From Mycetocola lacteus (GTDB taxonomy: Bacteria > Actinomycetota > Actinomycetes > Actinomycetales > Microbacteriaceae), in NCBI RefSeq assembly GCF_003667575.1, contig NZ_RCUY01000002.1:434001-498000 (forward strand): a stretch of 64,000 bases of DNA, given 5' to 3'. The first letter of the stretch is position 1. Each line of letters starts with the position of its first letter. The notes below the pieces were generated by a model that saw nothing but the letters and a program-made list of their open reading frames with translations, made no database searches and was not told the DNA's origin. Shown one piece after another: positions 16,581 to 25,889 of this stretch. The translations under genes and the position numbers were made by a program.

Positions 16581-18260
16581 ATGTCTATTCCCTCAGCGGC
16601 TGCCACCCCCACCAGGCGCAGCATTCTTCTCGTATTTGCGGGGCTCATGGTCACCATGCTGCTCTCCTCGCTTGACCAGACCATCTTCTCCACCGCGCTG
16701 CCCACCATCGTGGGCGAGCTCGACGGCGTGGACCACATGCTCTGGGTCACCACCGCCTACATTCTGGCGTCCACCATCATGCTGCCGGTCTACGGCAAGC
16801 TCGGTGACCTGATCGGCCGTAAGGGCCTGTTCATCGGTGCGATCGCACTGTTCATCGCCGGTTCCATCGTCGGTGGTCTCGCCCCCGACATGACCTGGCT
16901 GATCACCGGTCGCGCGATCCAGGGCCTCGGTGGTGGTGGTCTGATGATCCTCTCCCAGGCGATCATCGCCGACGTGGTCCCCGCCCGCGAGCGTGGCCGC
17001 TACATGGGAATCATGGGTGGTGTGTTCGCGCTGAGCTCGGTGGCCGGACCGCTGCTGGGTGGTTGGTTCACCGAGAGCATCGGCTGGCGCTGGGCCTTCT
17101 GGATGAACATTCCGCTGGGTATCCTGGCGATCGCCTCGGCCGTCGCGTTCCTGCGTCTGCCCAAGCACACCGGCGCCCGCCCGAAGCTCGATGTGGCCGG
17201 CATGCTGTTTATCGCCCTGGCCTCGACCTGCCTCGTGCTGGTCACCACCTGGGGTGGCACCACCTATGACTGGAACTCCCCGGTCATCATCAGCCTGATC
17301 ATCGGTGCCGTCGTCACCGCAGTCGCCTTCGTGATGGTCGAGCGCCGCGCCGCCGAGCCGATCATGCCGCTGCACCTGTTCCGCGACCGCAACTTCAACC
17401 TCTCCACAGGCGCGGGTCTGATCATCGGTATCGCCATGTTCGGTGCGATGGCCTACCTGCCGACCTACCTGCAGATGGTCACCGGAGCCGACGCCACCCA
17501 GGCCGGCTTCCTGATGATCCCGATGATGGCCGCCCTGCTGATCTCCTCGATCGGTTCGGGCCAGATCGTCAGCCGCACCGGCAAGTACAAGATGTTCCCG
17601 ATCATCGGTACCGCACTGGTTGCACTCTCGCTCGTGCTGCTGTCCACGATGACCGCCGGTATGCAGGTGTGGATCATCTGCGCCTACCTGGCCATCATGG
17701 GTCTGGGCCTCGGCCTGAACATGCAGATCCTGGTGCTGATCGTGCAGAACTCGTTCCCGCTGGCTCAGGTGGGTACCGCGACCGCCGCGAACAACTACTT
17801 CCGTCAGATCGGTGCCTCGATCGGTTCCGCCGTCGTGGGTAGCCTCTTCGTGGCCCGCCTGCGCGACCTCTTCGCCGAGCGGATGCCGCAGCAGCCCGGC
17901 GGCGGGAGTGCCGGCGGCGACAGCAACTCGCTGACCCCGGCCGTGGTCAAGGCCCTCCCCAAGGAGGTGCGCGACATCATCATCGGCGCGTACAACGACG
18001 CACTGACCCCGGTGTTCCTGTACATGGTTCCGCTGGTGATCCTCGGCATCGTGCTGCTGCTCTTCATCAAGGAAAAGCCGCTGGCCACCTCGCTTGAGCG
18101 TGCCAAGCAGGGGCCCGACTCCGCCCCCGCCACCGGTTCCATCTCGGTGGATTCGGTCACCGTGGCCGCCGGTTCCGTGGTGGGTGCCGACACCGGTTCG
18201 ATCCCCGTGATCGCCCCGGACAAGCCCAACGGCCCCGGACCGCAGGGCGCGCAGCGCTAA
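16581..18260 (+). CDS. MFS drug-efflux transporter, DHA2 (14-helix) family
   Basis: 559 residues. MFS motifs: LDQTIFSTALPTIVGEL in helix 1, GKLGDLIGRKG (motif A) between helices 2 and 3, RAIQGLGGGG (motif B) and VFALSSVAGPLLGGW (motif C, antiporter). Length and about 14 helices fit proton-driven multidrug exporters of the DHA2 group. The last 50 residues are a disordered Ala/Ser/Thr/Val tail. It is paired with the TetR gene upstream and closed by a strong terminator. Only a weak ribosome site is visible before the ATG. Confidence 0.93.
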   Translation: MSIPSAAATPTRRSILLVFAGLMVTMLLSSLDQTIFSTALPTIVGELDGVDHMLWVTTAYILASTIMLPVYGKLGDLIGRKGLFIGAIALFIAGSIVGGLAPDMTWLITGRAIQGLGGGGLMILSQAIIADVVPARERGRYMGIMGGVFALSSVAGPLLGGWFTESIGWRWAFWMNIPLGILAIASAVAFLRLPKHTGARPKLDVAGMLFIALASTCLVLVTTWGGTTYDWNSPVIISLIIGAVVTAVAFVMVERRAAEPIMPLHLFRDRNFNLSTGAGLIIGIAMFGAMAYLPTYLQMVTGADATQAGFLMIPMMAALLISSIGSGQIVSRTGKYKMFPIIGTALVALSLVLLSTMTAGMQVWIICAYLAIMGLGLGLNMQILVLIVQNSFPLAQVGTATAANNYFRQIGASIGSAVVGSLFVARLRDLFAERMPQQPGGGSAGGDSNSLTPAVVKALPKEVRDIIIGAYNDALTPVFLYMVPLVILGIVLLLFIKEKPLATSLERAKQGPDSAPATGSISVDSVTVAAGSVVGADTGSIPVIAPDKPNGPGPQGAQR

Positions 18261-18274
18261 CCCGCCCGCACCAT

Positions 18275-18316
18275 AAAACCCCGGGCCGATCGTTCACCGA
18301 TCGGCCCGGGGTTTTT
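18275..18316. terminator. Bidirectional rho-independent terminator
   Basis: A perfect 18-bp stem running AAAACCCC into GGGCCGATCG, loop TTCAC, then the complementary arm ending in five Ts. A-run and T-run flank the stem, so it works for both the MFS gene and the convergent isomerase gene. Confidence 0.93.
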
Positions 18317-18324
18317 CGATGCGG

Positions 18325-19371
18325 CTAGGCGCGCGGGGGCAGCGCGCGGATAACCTCAAGCTGGCCGGTCAGGGTGACCGGGCCGAGGCCGTGCGGAACC
18401 AGGACGGTCATGCCGCGGCGCAGCTCCAGCGAACCGGCAGCGCTCTCCAGCGAGCCGGTGCCATCCACGATCACCAGGATCGAGAACGAAGCTTCAAGCT
18501 CTCGGGAACCAGCCACGGTGAAGCGTTCGGCCCCGAAGAACTCGTCGGCGACCGCCGGGAACAGCGAGCTTCCACCGCCGGCCAGCGCGCGGGTACTCTT
18601 GAGCACCGCGAGCTGTTCGGTATCCCAGGCGCGACGATCCAGTCCACCGATGGCCGTGTCGAGGTCCAGTCCGAGCAGGGCGTCCGCCGGGCCGAGGCCC
18701 CGGAAGCCCTCATATTCGAGCAGGATCGAGAGGTCGCTGGGCTGCTGCAACTCCACCAGGGTGATGCCCGCGCTGATGCCGTGGGCAAGGCCCGCCGGAA
18801 CCAGCAGGGTGTCGCCCACCGCGAGCGGAATGCGGTTCATCGCGCCGAGCATGCTCTCCACGTCCTGAGCCTGAGCCCAGTGCGCGGCCTCGGCCTCGGA
18901 CACCTCTCGGTTGAACCCGAGGTGCGCATGGCCCTCCACGCCGTCGGCCACACCGATGATCGCCCACGCCTCGGTCTTGCCCAGCGGTGTGTGCAGCTGG
19001 GTCTGAGCAAAGGCATTGTCCGGGTGATAGTGGACAAAGAGTCGCTCGGCGGTATCCAGCAGCTTGACCAGCAGCATCGTGCGCGCACCGAAGCGACGCA
19101 CGTGATCCTCGCCGAGGAACCCGATCGGGTCCGCGATGACCGCGTCACGCAGCAGCGAACCGTCATCGAGCCGCGAGAGTCCGATCCCGCCGCCCGCGTG
19201 GACCTCGGTGACCGAGGCCACAAAGTCCTCGGGGGTGAACTCACTCGCCGGAGCCTCCGTCCCACGGAAGGCGGCGATGCCGGCCCCTCCGCGGTACGGA
19301 CGCTCGTCGGGCTGATGCGCGCCAAACACGATGGGTGAGTACACCCGGGGCGCAACAAGTACCTGTGACAT
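18325..19371 (-). CDS. ManA-type class I mannose-6-phosphate isomerase-like protein
   Basis: 348 residues, cupin fold. The metal site is visible as VHYHPDNAFAQTQLHTPLGKTEAW, and PAGLAHGISAG provides a later His. It is shorter than classical ManA and resembles the cupin isomerases found in sugar catabolic clusters, so the natural substrate may be another sugar phosphate or a free sugar. It ends the minus-strand series lacI - glycosidase-like - isomerase; 10 bp separate it from the preceding gene. Confidence 0.72.
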   Translation of the reverse strand: MSQVLVAPRVYSPIVFGAHQPDERPYRGGAGIAAFRGTEAPASEFTPEDFVASVTEVHAGGGIGLSRLDDGSLLRDAVIADPIGFLGEDHVRRFGARTMLLVKLLDTAERLFVHYHPDNAFAQTQLHTPLGKTEAWAIIGVADGVEGHAHLGFNREVSEAEAAHWAQAQDVESMLGAMNRIPLAVGDTLLVPAGLAHGISAGITLVELQQPSDLSILLEYEGFRGLGPADALLGLDLDTAIGGLDRRAWDTEQLAVLKSTRALAGGGSSLFPAVADEFFGAERFTVAGSRELEASFSILVIVDGTGSLESAAGSLELRRGMTVLVPHGLGPVTLTGQLEVIRALPPRA

Positions 19372-19381
19372 CTCGGGTCGC

Positions 19382-21472
19382 CTAGTTGAAGCGGACGATG
19401 GCGTAGGCGTTGAACACCGGCAGGGTCACGGAGGCGACTCCGTCGGTGACGGTGACCGGGAGGGTCACCGGCTCGGCTCCGGGCTCGAAGAACACGGCCG
19501 AGGTGAAGGACTCCTCGGTGCGCAGACCCACGGTGAAGTCCGGGCGGGAGACGATCAGATCGCTCTCGTCCACGTAGTCGAAGTTCACCAGGTGCAGCGC
19601 GGTTCCGCCGTCGGCGAGAACGTGCACGCTCGCGGCGGCCTTCTCACCCAGGTCGCCGAGGACCTCCTGCGGGGTCTCGGCGGCGATCTTCTCGAAGCCG
19701 TCGACGATCACCGTTCCGGCGTGCTCCAGCACCTCGGCGGCGACCTCGGGGGCCAGCTCGGTGGCGTAGGCACCGTTGACAACCACGCGGCCACCGGCGT
19801 TGAGGAAGTTCACCAGCAGCGCGTGCTGCCCGGCGGAGATGTTCCAGGCATCGGGCACCACCACGGTCGAGTAGGTGGCGAGCTGAGCGTCGGTCACATC
19901 GGTGGCACGCAGCTCCTCATCCGGCAGCACGATGGTGTCAAAGACCCGGGCGCTGCGGCTGAGGTGCTCAACCGTCTGCCAGTAGGACGCGGGGCGGGCG
20001 TCGCGGGCCTTGACCGGCTCGAACCAGCGACCGTCATCGCTGAACTGGTCGGAGTCGATGGTGTCGCGGGCGATCGAGGCCACCGAGTAGATGACCGCGG
20101 TCTGGTGCTTGGAGACGTTCGAGGTGACCTCGTCAATCGAGACCAGGAACTGGCCGACCTCCACCGCGAGCTCCTTGGGTACCCAGTAGGAGTCCTTGAC
20201 CTCGGTGCCGAGCCAGGAGCCGTAGGGCAGGGACATGTTGGCCCCCATTGCGCTGGCCTCGTAGATCGAGAGGCGGAAGAGGTCCCGCCCCTTGCCCAGC
20301 TGAATCTGCCGCAGCAGATCCTCGGTCACGCCACCGTAGGGGTTCTCGACCGCGACGAGCGGCTTGCCCCGGCTGAGGCCCACGCCGTGACGGTAGTACC
20401 AGGGCTGCTGGTAGCGGGTCTCGCGCATCTCGGTGACCAGCACATCCACATGGTCCACCATCGCGTCATAGTAGGGGGCGCAGTCGTAGAAGTTTCCGGC
20501 CACACGCACGGTCTTGCCCACCTCGGCGGCATATTCCTTGACGTAGCTGGCCATCTCGCGGAAGGTCTTGGCGATCTCGAACTGCTGGAAGCGACTGTAG
20601 TGCTCGTACAGCGGCAGCGCCTGCGGCGCGGTGCCGGCCTTGAAACCCTGGGCCAGCAGCCACTCGCGGTAGTCGAAGGTGTCTAGGTCGACCCCGGCGA
20701 GCTCCTCGGGGGTCTCGGGGAGGGTCTTAATGTAGGCGCGCAGGCCCTTAACGCAGTCCTTGCAGAAGCAGCCGCCGTAGCGCAGCGCGAGCAGCGGCAC
20801 GTCGGTCTCGTCCAGCTGAATTCCGGGCGCACCGGCGTCGATCTGAATGCGGATGACGGCCTTCAGGTATTCGCGCCAGACCGGGTTGTTGCGGTCGGCG
20901 AGGTAGCAGACCTGCTTCTTATCGTCGATCTCGACCCAGTGGGCGCGCAGCGGGTTCCCCTCGAGGTCACGGGAGACGACCTCCTCCCAGAGGTCCACCA
21001 CCTGCTCGCCGTCAGAGTTCACCAGTCCCTCGGGGAAGTAGTGACGGAACGGCTTCCACGAGGAGGGGCCGGTGTCGGTGGAGAATTCACGCAGGCCGAT
21101 GGTCGACTCGGGCGCAACACCGCGCACCTTGTTCTGAGCGAGGACCTCTCCGTCCACCACCTCGGCCGGGAACTCCCACGCCTGAGCCTCAAAAATAATG
21201 CCGAACAGGTCGATATTGCGATCCTTGGCGTGGGCGACAAATTCGGAGTCGTTCACATACCCGTGCTGACGGAACCGCGCGGGGATGTGCCCGAAGGCCT
21301 CCTCCTCGAGGTAGGGCAGGCTGATCGATCCACCACCGAGGCCGGCCCACACGAGCATCGTGCCACCCATCTCGGCAATGTCATCGACCATGGTGAGCCG
21401 CCGCGGGGGCATGCTCGGGTGTGTGCAGTACTCGTTCGGATACCATCCGTCGAAGTAAATACCGCGTTCCAT
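19382..21472 (-). CDS. Putative glycoside hydrolase-like protein (GH42-like architecture, unclassified)
   Basis: 696 residues, no signal peptide, so cytoplasmic. The N-terminal half looks like a TIM barrel: GIYFDGWYPNEYCTHPSMPP at the start and, near residue 225, GIQLDETDVPLLALRYGGCFCKDC, where the CxC..C pattern resembles the cysteine site of GH42 enzymes. The middle (about 510-620) is a GATase-like trimerisation domain (ATYSTVVVPDAWNISAGQHALLVNFLNAGGRVVV), followed by a beta C-terminal domain. Acidic residues in LDETD and VTEMRETR are candidate catalytic groups. It lies in an operon with the LacI regulator and a sugar isomerase. Substrate unknown. Confidence 0.6.
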   Translation of the reverse strand: MERGIYFDGWYPNEYCTHPSMPPRRLTMVDDIAEMGGTMLVWAGLGGGSISLPYLEEEAFGHIPARFRQHGYVNDSEFVAHAKDRNIDLFGIIFEAQAWEFPAEVVDGEVLAQNKVRGVAPESTIGLREFSTDTGPSSWKPFRHYFPEGLVNSDGEQVVDLWEEVVSRDLEGNPLRAHWVEIDDKKQVCYLADRNNPVWREYLKAVIRIQIDAGAPGIQLDETDVPLLALRYGGCFCKDCVKGLRAYIKTLPETPEELAGVDLDTFDYREWLLAQGFKAGTAPQALPLYEHYSRFQQFEIAKTFREMASYVKEYAAEVGKTVRVAGNFYDCAPYYDAMVDHVDVLVTEMRETRYQQPWYYRHGVGLSRGKPLVAVENPYGGVTEDLLRQIQLGKGRDLFRLSIYEASAMGANMSLPYGSWLGTEVKDSYWVPKELAVEVGQFLVSIDEVTSNVSKHQTAVIYSVASIARDTIDSDQFSDDGRWFEPVKARDARPASYWQTVEHLSRSARVFDTIVLPDEELRATDVTDAQLATYSTVVVPDAWNISAGQHALLVNFLNAGGRVVVNGAYATELAPEVAAEVLEHAGTVIVDGFEKIAAETPQEVLGDLGEKAAASVHVLADGGTALHLVNFDYVDESDLIVSRPDFTVGLRTEESFTSAVFFEPGAEPVTLPVTVTDGVASVTLPVFNAYAIVRFN

Positions 21473-21542
21473 AATCAGGCTCTTTCTCCCACGTCAGCGG
21501 GGGCTATCAATTTCTTGGGGGAGCACCCGCCCGCCGGCCCGG

Positions 21543-22592
21543 CTATGCCGGTGCGGACGAGTGCAACGGCCGTGCGCTGCGACGCAGCACCATCTCGGTT
21601 TTGACCGTTTGCGGTTGCACCTTCTCGCCATCGGCGGCGAGAACCATGCGGGTTGCGGACTGTCCCATCTGCCAGGCGGGCTGTGCCACCACGGTGATTG
21701 GGGGTTCCACAAGATTGGCCCAGGGGACATCGTCAAACATCACCAGGGAAATATCGTCGGGGACGCTCAACCCACGATCACGGATCGCGGTGAGGGCGGC
21801 CTCCCCGAGCACGTTATTGGTGGCCACCAGGGCGGTGGGCGGCACCGGGTTTTCCAGCAGGCGCAGGGCGCTGGCGTACGCGGTGTCACGGGTGAACCGG
21901 GTGCGAACCACCAGATCCTCCTTGACCGCTACGCCCACGTCGAGGTGCGCCTGACGGTAGCCGGCCTCGCGCTGACCACCACTGGTCAGCTCCGAGGGTC
22001 CACCGAGGTAGCCGATTCGACTGTGCCCGAGGGCCAGCAGGTATTCGGTCAGCCGGCGGGCACCGGCCTCGTTATCCACGACGATCGAGGGGATATCCAG
22101 ATCCGGCAGTTCCCGGTCGGCAAACACGATGTTGATGCCGAGGTCGCGGGCGCTGCGCCACGAGTCTAGGTTGTGCCCGGTGGGGAACGCGATAATGCCA
22201 TCCACCCGCTGTTCCACCAGCAGGTCGATATATTCGCGTTCCGTTTCGGGATCCTCGCCACTCGCACAGAGGATCACGTGCCGACCCTGCTCCTTGGCGC
22301 TGGCCAGCACCCCCTGGGCAAACTCGCCGTAGAAGTTGTTGGAGATGTCGGTCACGATCAGACCGATGTTGTTGGTGGTACGCCGCTTGAGATCCCGGCC
22401 GAGCGCGCTCGGTCGGAAGTTCAACTCACGGGCCGCCGCCTCGATCTTTTCGCGGGTGGCCGGGGCCACGCTGCCGACATTGGAGAACACCCGGGATACG
22501 GTGCCCAGGCCCACGCCTGCCGCCACGGCGACATCACGCATCGTGGTCTGTTTGCCACCGTTTTCCCGGCGTCCACCGGTTGCATTACTCAT
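21543..22592 (-). CDS. LacI-family transcriptional regulator
   Basis: 349 residues. Helix-turn-helix and hinge: TMRDVAVAAGVGLGTVSRVFSN (residues 17-38) then REKIEAAARELNFRPSALGRDLKR. The ligand domain has the periplasmic-binding type I fold (NIGLIVTDISNNFYGEFAQGV through DISLVMFDDVPWANLVEPPITVV). It is first in the minus-strand operon with the glycosidase-like and isomerase genes and diverges from the polyol dehydrogenase. Three palindromes of LacI type lie upstream and at the transporter promoter. Confidence 0.93.
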   Translation of the reverse strand: MSNATGGRRENGGKQTTMRDVAVAAGVGLGTVSRVFSNVGSVAPATREKIEAAARELNFRPSALGRDLKRRTTNNIGLIVTDISNNFYGEFAQGVLASAKEQGRHVILCASGEDPETEREYIDLLVEQRVDGIIAFPTGHNLDSWRSARDLGINIVFADRELPDLDIPSIVVDNEAGARRLTEYLLALGHSRIGYLGGPSELTSGGQREAGYRQAHLDVGVAVKEDLVVRTRFTRDTAYASALRLLENPVPPTALVATNNVLGEAALTAIRDRGLSVPDDISLVMFDDVPWANLVEPPITVVAQPAWQMGQSATRMVLAADGEKVQPQTVKTEMVLRRSARPLHSSAPA

Positions 22593-22788
22593 TACTCTGC
22601 CCTCTTCCCAGGATCCTGACCACGCGAAAACGCGGCAGGAATCAGCGACCCACTCGCGGGGATGCGAAGCGGGCGTGGTTCCTGGATACCAGATGCTTCC
22701 CGGGTACGGGCCAGAGGCGGTACCGGTGCGTCACCGATCGATACGATCATGAGCCCTGGCCTCCTCTCCGAGATCTGAGCTGGAATTG

Positions 22789-22804
22789 TTGGATACGTTT
22801 CCAA
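22789..22804. promoter_or_regulatory. LacI-type operator O1
   Basis: TTGGATACGTTTCCAA, a near-perfect palindrome about the central CG. It is the exact reverse complement of the site at 25645-25660. Confidence 0.8.
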
Positions 22805-22899
22805 TCAGGAGCCTAAGCCTGGTTTGTTTTGATTGTCAATTCCGAGTTTCCTGGGAATTTCCGCGTATTTGCGGGGATTATGCGAATTTCAACTCGGAG

Positions 22900-22941
22900 T
22901 TGACAGAAAAAATATTGTGGGTGACACTGGAACCGATTCCA
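22900..22941 (+). promoter_or_regulatory. Promoter with LacI-type operator O2 for the dehydrogenase-xylB operon
   Basis: TTGACA at 22900-22905, 17 bp, GACACT at 22923-22928, then TGGAACCGATTCCA at 22928-22941, a palindrome of the same TGGAA-CG-TTCCA type. The operator covers the expected transcription start, as in classical LacI repression. Confidence 0.7.
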
Positions 22942-23015
22942 TTTCACCTAGATCTCGGGTGGCTCCCCCGGCCGCCTCGATTGGCCGCACAGTCGCGGCC
23001 GGAAGGGTTCCCCTC

Positions 23016-24059
23016 ATGAACTCGTCACTCCCCACCGAAATGCGAGCGAGCGTGCTGCACGCCGCCGGCGATGTGCGCTTGGAAACCCGCGCCCTGCCCG
23101 CGGTAGAGCCCGGTCAGGTCCTCGTCAAAATCGCCGCCGTGGGCGTCTGCGGATCCGACGTCCACTACTTCCACGAGGGCCGCATCGGCTCCTTCATCGT
23201 GGATGCCCCGATGATCCTCGGCCACGAATCGGCCGGAACCATCGTCGCCGTGGGTACCGGCGTTCCCGCCGACCGCATCGGCGAGCGCGTCTCGATCGAA
23301 CCCCAGCGTGCCTGCCGTCGCTGCGAGCAGTGCAAGCGCGGCCGCTACAACCTGTGTCCGGACATGGAGTTCTACGCGACCCCACCGATCGACGGTGCCT
23401 TCGCCGAGTACGCCGTGATCGAGGCCGACTACGCCTTCGCGATTCCCGACACCATGAGCTTCGAGGCCGCCGCGCTGTGCGAACCCCTCTCGGTGGGCAT
23501 CTGGTCCAACCAGAAGGCGGGCGTGGGACCGGGTTCCGCTGTCCTGATCGCCGGTGCCGGCCCAATCGGCATTATCATCGCCCAGGTGGCCCGCGCCTTT
23601 GGTGCGACCTCGATCATCGTGAGCGACCCGGTGGCCGAGCGCCGCGAGGTGGCCCTGCGATTTGGAGCGACCGAGGTCATCGACCCGATCGCCCAGGATA
23701 TTGCGACCCTGAATCTCGGTGTGGATGCCTTCATCGACGCCTCGGGGGCCGAGCCCGCCATCCGCGCCGGAATCTTCGCCGTCGCCCCCGCCGGATCGGT
23801 GGTCCTGGTCGGGATGGGCGCGGATGATCAGCGTCTGCCGGTCTCGCGCATCCAGAACCTTGAGCTGAACGTTACCGGCGTCTTCCGCTACGCCAACACC
23901 TGGCCGCTGGCCATCGAGCTGGTCTCGACCGGCGCGGTGGACCTCGACGATCTGGTGACCTCGCGCTTTGACCTCGACGGCGTGACCGACGCGCTGGCCG
24001 CCGCGACCCACCCCGATACCCTGAAGGTCATCGTGGCTCCGGGAGCCGGCACCCGATGA
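23016..24059 (+). CDS. Zinc-dependent polyol dehydrogenase (xylitol/sorbitol type)
   Basis: 347 residues from ATG 23016, which has GGAAGGG upstream. Medium-chain dehydrogenase: catalytic zinc Cys45 ([12 protein letters not shown]) and His70-Glu71 (GHESAG), structural zinc Cys100, 103, 106 and 114, and the Rossmann motif [19 protein letters not shown]. It resembles xylitol, sorbitol or L-iditol 2-dehydrogenases and would oxidise a sugar alcohol to a ketose. The next gene, overlapping by 4 bp, is a xylulokinase, which favours xylitol or D-arabinitol as substrate. Confidence 0.85.
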   Translation: MNSSLPTEMRASVLHAAGDVRLETRALPAVEPGQVLVKIAAVGVCGSDVHYFHEGRIGSFIVDAPMILGHESAGTIVAVGTGVPADRIGERVSIEPQRACRRCEQCKRGRYNLCPDMEFYATPPIDGAFAEYAVIEADYAFAIPDTMSFEAAALCEPLSVGIWSNQKAGVGPGSAVLIAGAGPIGIIIAQVARAFGATSIIVSDPVAERREVALRFGATEVIDPIAQDIATLNLGVDAFIDASGAEPAIRAGIFAVAPAGSVVLVGMGADDQRLPVSRIQNLELNVTGVFRYANTWPLAIELVSTGAVDLDDLVTSRFDLDGVTDALAAATHPDTLKVIVAPGAGTR

Positions 24060-25504
24060 GCACCCTGGTTGCCGGAGTCGACTCATCCACCCAGAGCTGC
24101 AAGGTCGTGATTCGCGACCTGGAAACCGGCGCGCTGATCCGTTCCGGACGCGCGGATCACCCCGCGGGGACCGAGGTGGACCCGGCCCGCTGGTGGGACG
24201 CACTGTGCCTGGCAATTGCCGATGCCGGCGGGCTCGCCGATGTGGCTGCGCTCTCGGTGGGCGGACAGCAGCACGGGCTGGTTGCCCTGGATGCCGAGGG
24301 TCGCGTGATTCGCGACGCCCTGCTCTGGAACGACACCCGTAGCGCCCAGGCAGCGCTGGATCTGATTGCGGAGATCGGGGCTGAGGCCTACGCCGAGCGC
24401 ACCGGGATCCTTCCGGTTGCCTCGATTACCGCAACCAAGCTGCGCTGGCTCCGTGACCACGAGCCCGAAAACGCCGCCCGCGTTGCCGCGGTGGCGCTCC
24501 CCCACGACTGGCTGACCTGGCGCCTGGCCGGATTCGGACCCGAGGGCGAGAGCCCGCGGGGACCCGACCTGAACGCACTGCGCACCGACCGCTCCGATGC
24601 CAGCGGCACCGGCTACTGGTCGGCCACCACCGAGAGCTACGACCGGGACCTGTTGATCGCCGCCCTCGGCCACGACGCGATCCTGCCGGTTGTGCTGGGC
24701 CCGGGCGAATCCGCGGGCAGCACCGCCGCACACGCCGACGAGATCCCCGCGGGGATTGTGCTCGGACCGGGTGCCGGTGACAACGCGGCCGCGGCGCTGG
24801 GCCTCGGCCTGGAACCTGGGGACGTCGCTATTTCGCTGGGCACCAGCGGCACCGTCTTTGCCCACACCTCGGCCGGAACCGCCGATGCCACCGGCATCGT
24901 GGCGGGGTTTGCCGACGCGACCGGTGGGCACCTCCCGCTGGTCTGCACGCTGAACGCCGCCCGGGTCCTCGATGTGACGGCCCGCCTACTCGGGGTCGAT
25001 CACGCCGAGCTCTCCCGCCTGGCACTGGCCGCCCCGGCCGGTGCCGACGGACTCACCCTGGTGCCCTATTTTGAAGGCGAGCGCACGCCGAACCGCCCCG
25101 ATGCCACCGCGACCCTTTCGGGGATGACACTGGGATCCACGACCCGTGAGGGCCTCGCCCGTGCGGCGGTCGAGGGCATGCTCGGTGCCCTGGCCGACGG
25201 CTTTGACGCTCTGGTCGAGCGCTCGAGGATCACCCCGACCCGGGTCTTGCTGATCGGCGGTGCCGCGCAGAGCGAGGCCGTCCAGCGCATTGCAGCGTCA
25301 ATCTTTACCGCCCCCGTGCTGATCCCCGAGCCCGGCGAATATGTGGCCGCCGGTGCCACCGTACAGGCGGCCTGGGCCCTCACCGGCTCGCGCCCCACCT
25401 GGCCCGCTGCCCCCGCCGCTCGGGTGAATGGCGAAGCCCTTCCAGAATTGCGCACGCAGTATGCGCGTGCCGCACGGCGTTACACCGAGAAAAAGGAGGA
25501 GTAG
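24056..25504 (+). CDS. xylB: Xylulokinase
   Basis: 482 residues, FGGY kinase family. The N-terminal [21 protein letters not shown] binds phosphate; [14 protein letters not shown] and [10 protein letters not shown] match xylulokinase substrate motifs; and [15 protein letters not shown] with [11 protein letters not shown] leads to the C-terminal [17 protein letters not shown]. It should phosphorylate D-xylulose for the pentose phosphate pathway. Coupled to the dehydrogenase by an ATGA overlap. The FGGY line is only partly conserved, so a different ketose remains possible. Confidence 0.9.
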   Translation: MSTLVAGVDSSTQSCKVVIRDLETGALIRSGRADHPAGTEVDPARWWDALCLAIADAGGLADVAALSVGGQQHGLVALDAEGRVIRDALLWNDTRSAQAALDLIAEIGAEAYAERTGILPVASITATKLRWLRDHEPENAARVAAVALPHDWLTWRLAGFGPEGESPRGPDLNALRTDRSDASGTGYWSATTESYDRDLLIAALGHDAILPVVLGPGESAGSTAAHADEIPAGIVLGPGAGDNAAAALGLGLEPGDVAISLGTSGTVFAHTSAGTADATGIVAGFADATGGHLPLVCTLNAARVLDVTARLLGVDHAELSRLALAAPAGADGLTLVPYFEGERTPNRPDATATLSGMTLGSTTREGLARAAVEGMLGALADGFDALVERSRITPTRVLLIGGAAQSEAVQRIAASIFTAPVLIPEPGEYVAAGATVQAAWALTGSRPTWPAAPAARVNGEALPELRTQYARAARRYTEKKEE

Positions 25505-25889
25505 CCCCCACAACGCCTGTTCCACCCCGTTCCATCGATCGGCTGCAAAAATTGCGCGAACATTGCGCTAAAGTACGAGAAATTTGCAGGTAATGAGCGC
25601 ATTCTGGGTTTGACAGAATGCCATCAATCGGATTAGTCTTTCGATTGGAAACGTATCCAACTTTTTGTTCCACAGCTCGACACACAATGAGGTGACCGAC
25701 GAATGTCGGACCGCTCCCCCACCACAAGTGGCCGGTCCCACACTCCGAGCAACCCTCACGGTGCCAGCCCGAAACCGACCGACTGAGTCGTCGTCTCGAT
25801 CCCGGGCAAGCGAACCCCCTTCGCTCCCCGCCGGCGCAACGTTGCACCGTACCGGCACACCCCCTTCCTTTTCCCCCAAGGAGATTCTC
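25505..25889 (+). other. Intergenic region and 5' leader of the sugar importer operon
   Basis: 385 bp. It contains the promoter and LacI-type operator at 25610-25660 and then about 240 nt of leader before the importer start. The leader stays open in frame with the importer from 25665, but the ribosome site at 25878-25883 and the lipoprotein signal support the later start. Confidence 0.65.
25610..25660 (+). promoter_or_regulatory. Promoter with LacI-type operator O3 for the sugar importer operon
   Basis: TTGACA (25610-25615), 18-bp spacer, TAGTCT (25634-25639), then TTGGAAACGTATCCAA (25645-25660). The operator sits directly on the expected start site and is the inverted copy of O1. Confidence 0.8.

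Larger units (their letters stand above)
22593..23015. other. Intergenic control region between lacI and the polyol dehydrogenase
   Basis: 423 bp without a convincing gene. It holds two LacI-type palindromes, a TTGACA promoter for the plus-strand operon, and an 8-bp inverted repeat TCCGAGTT (22841-22848) / AACTCGGA (22891-22898) around an AT-rich stretch. An open frame from 22833 into the dehydrogenase exists but spans promoter and operator. Confidence 0.75.

Noticed and set aside
22833-23015. N-terminal extension of the polyol dehydrogenase
   Set aside because: It would place the start upstream of TTGACA and the operator; the ATG at 23016 has a ribosome site and fits the family length.
25665-25889. 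N-terminal extension of the sugar-binding protein
   Set aside because: It would bury the lipoprotein signal 75 residues inside the protein; GTG 25890 has AAGGAG.
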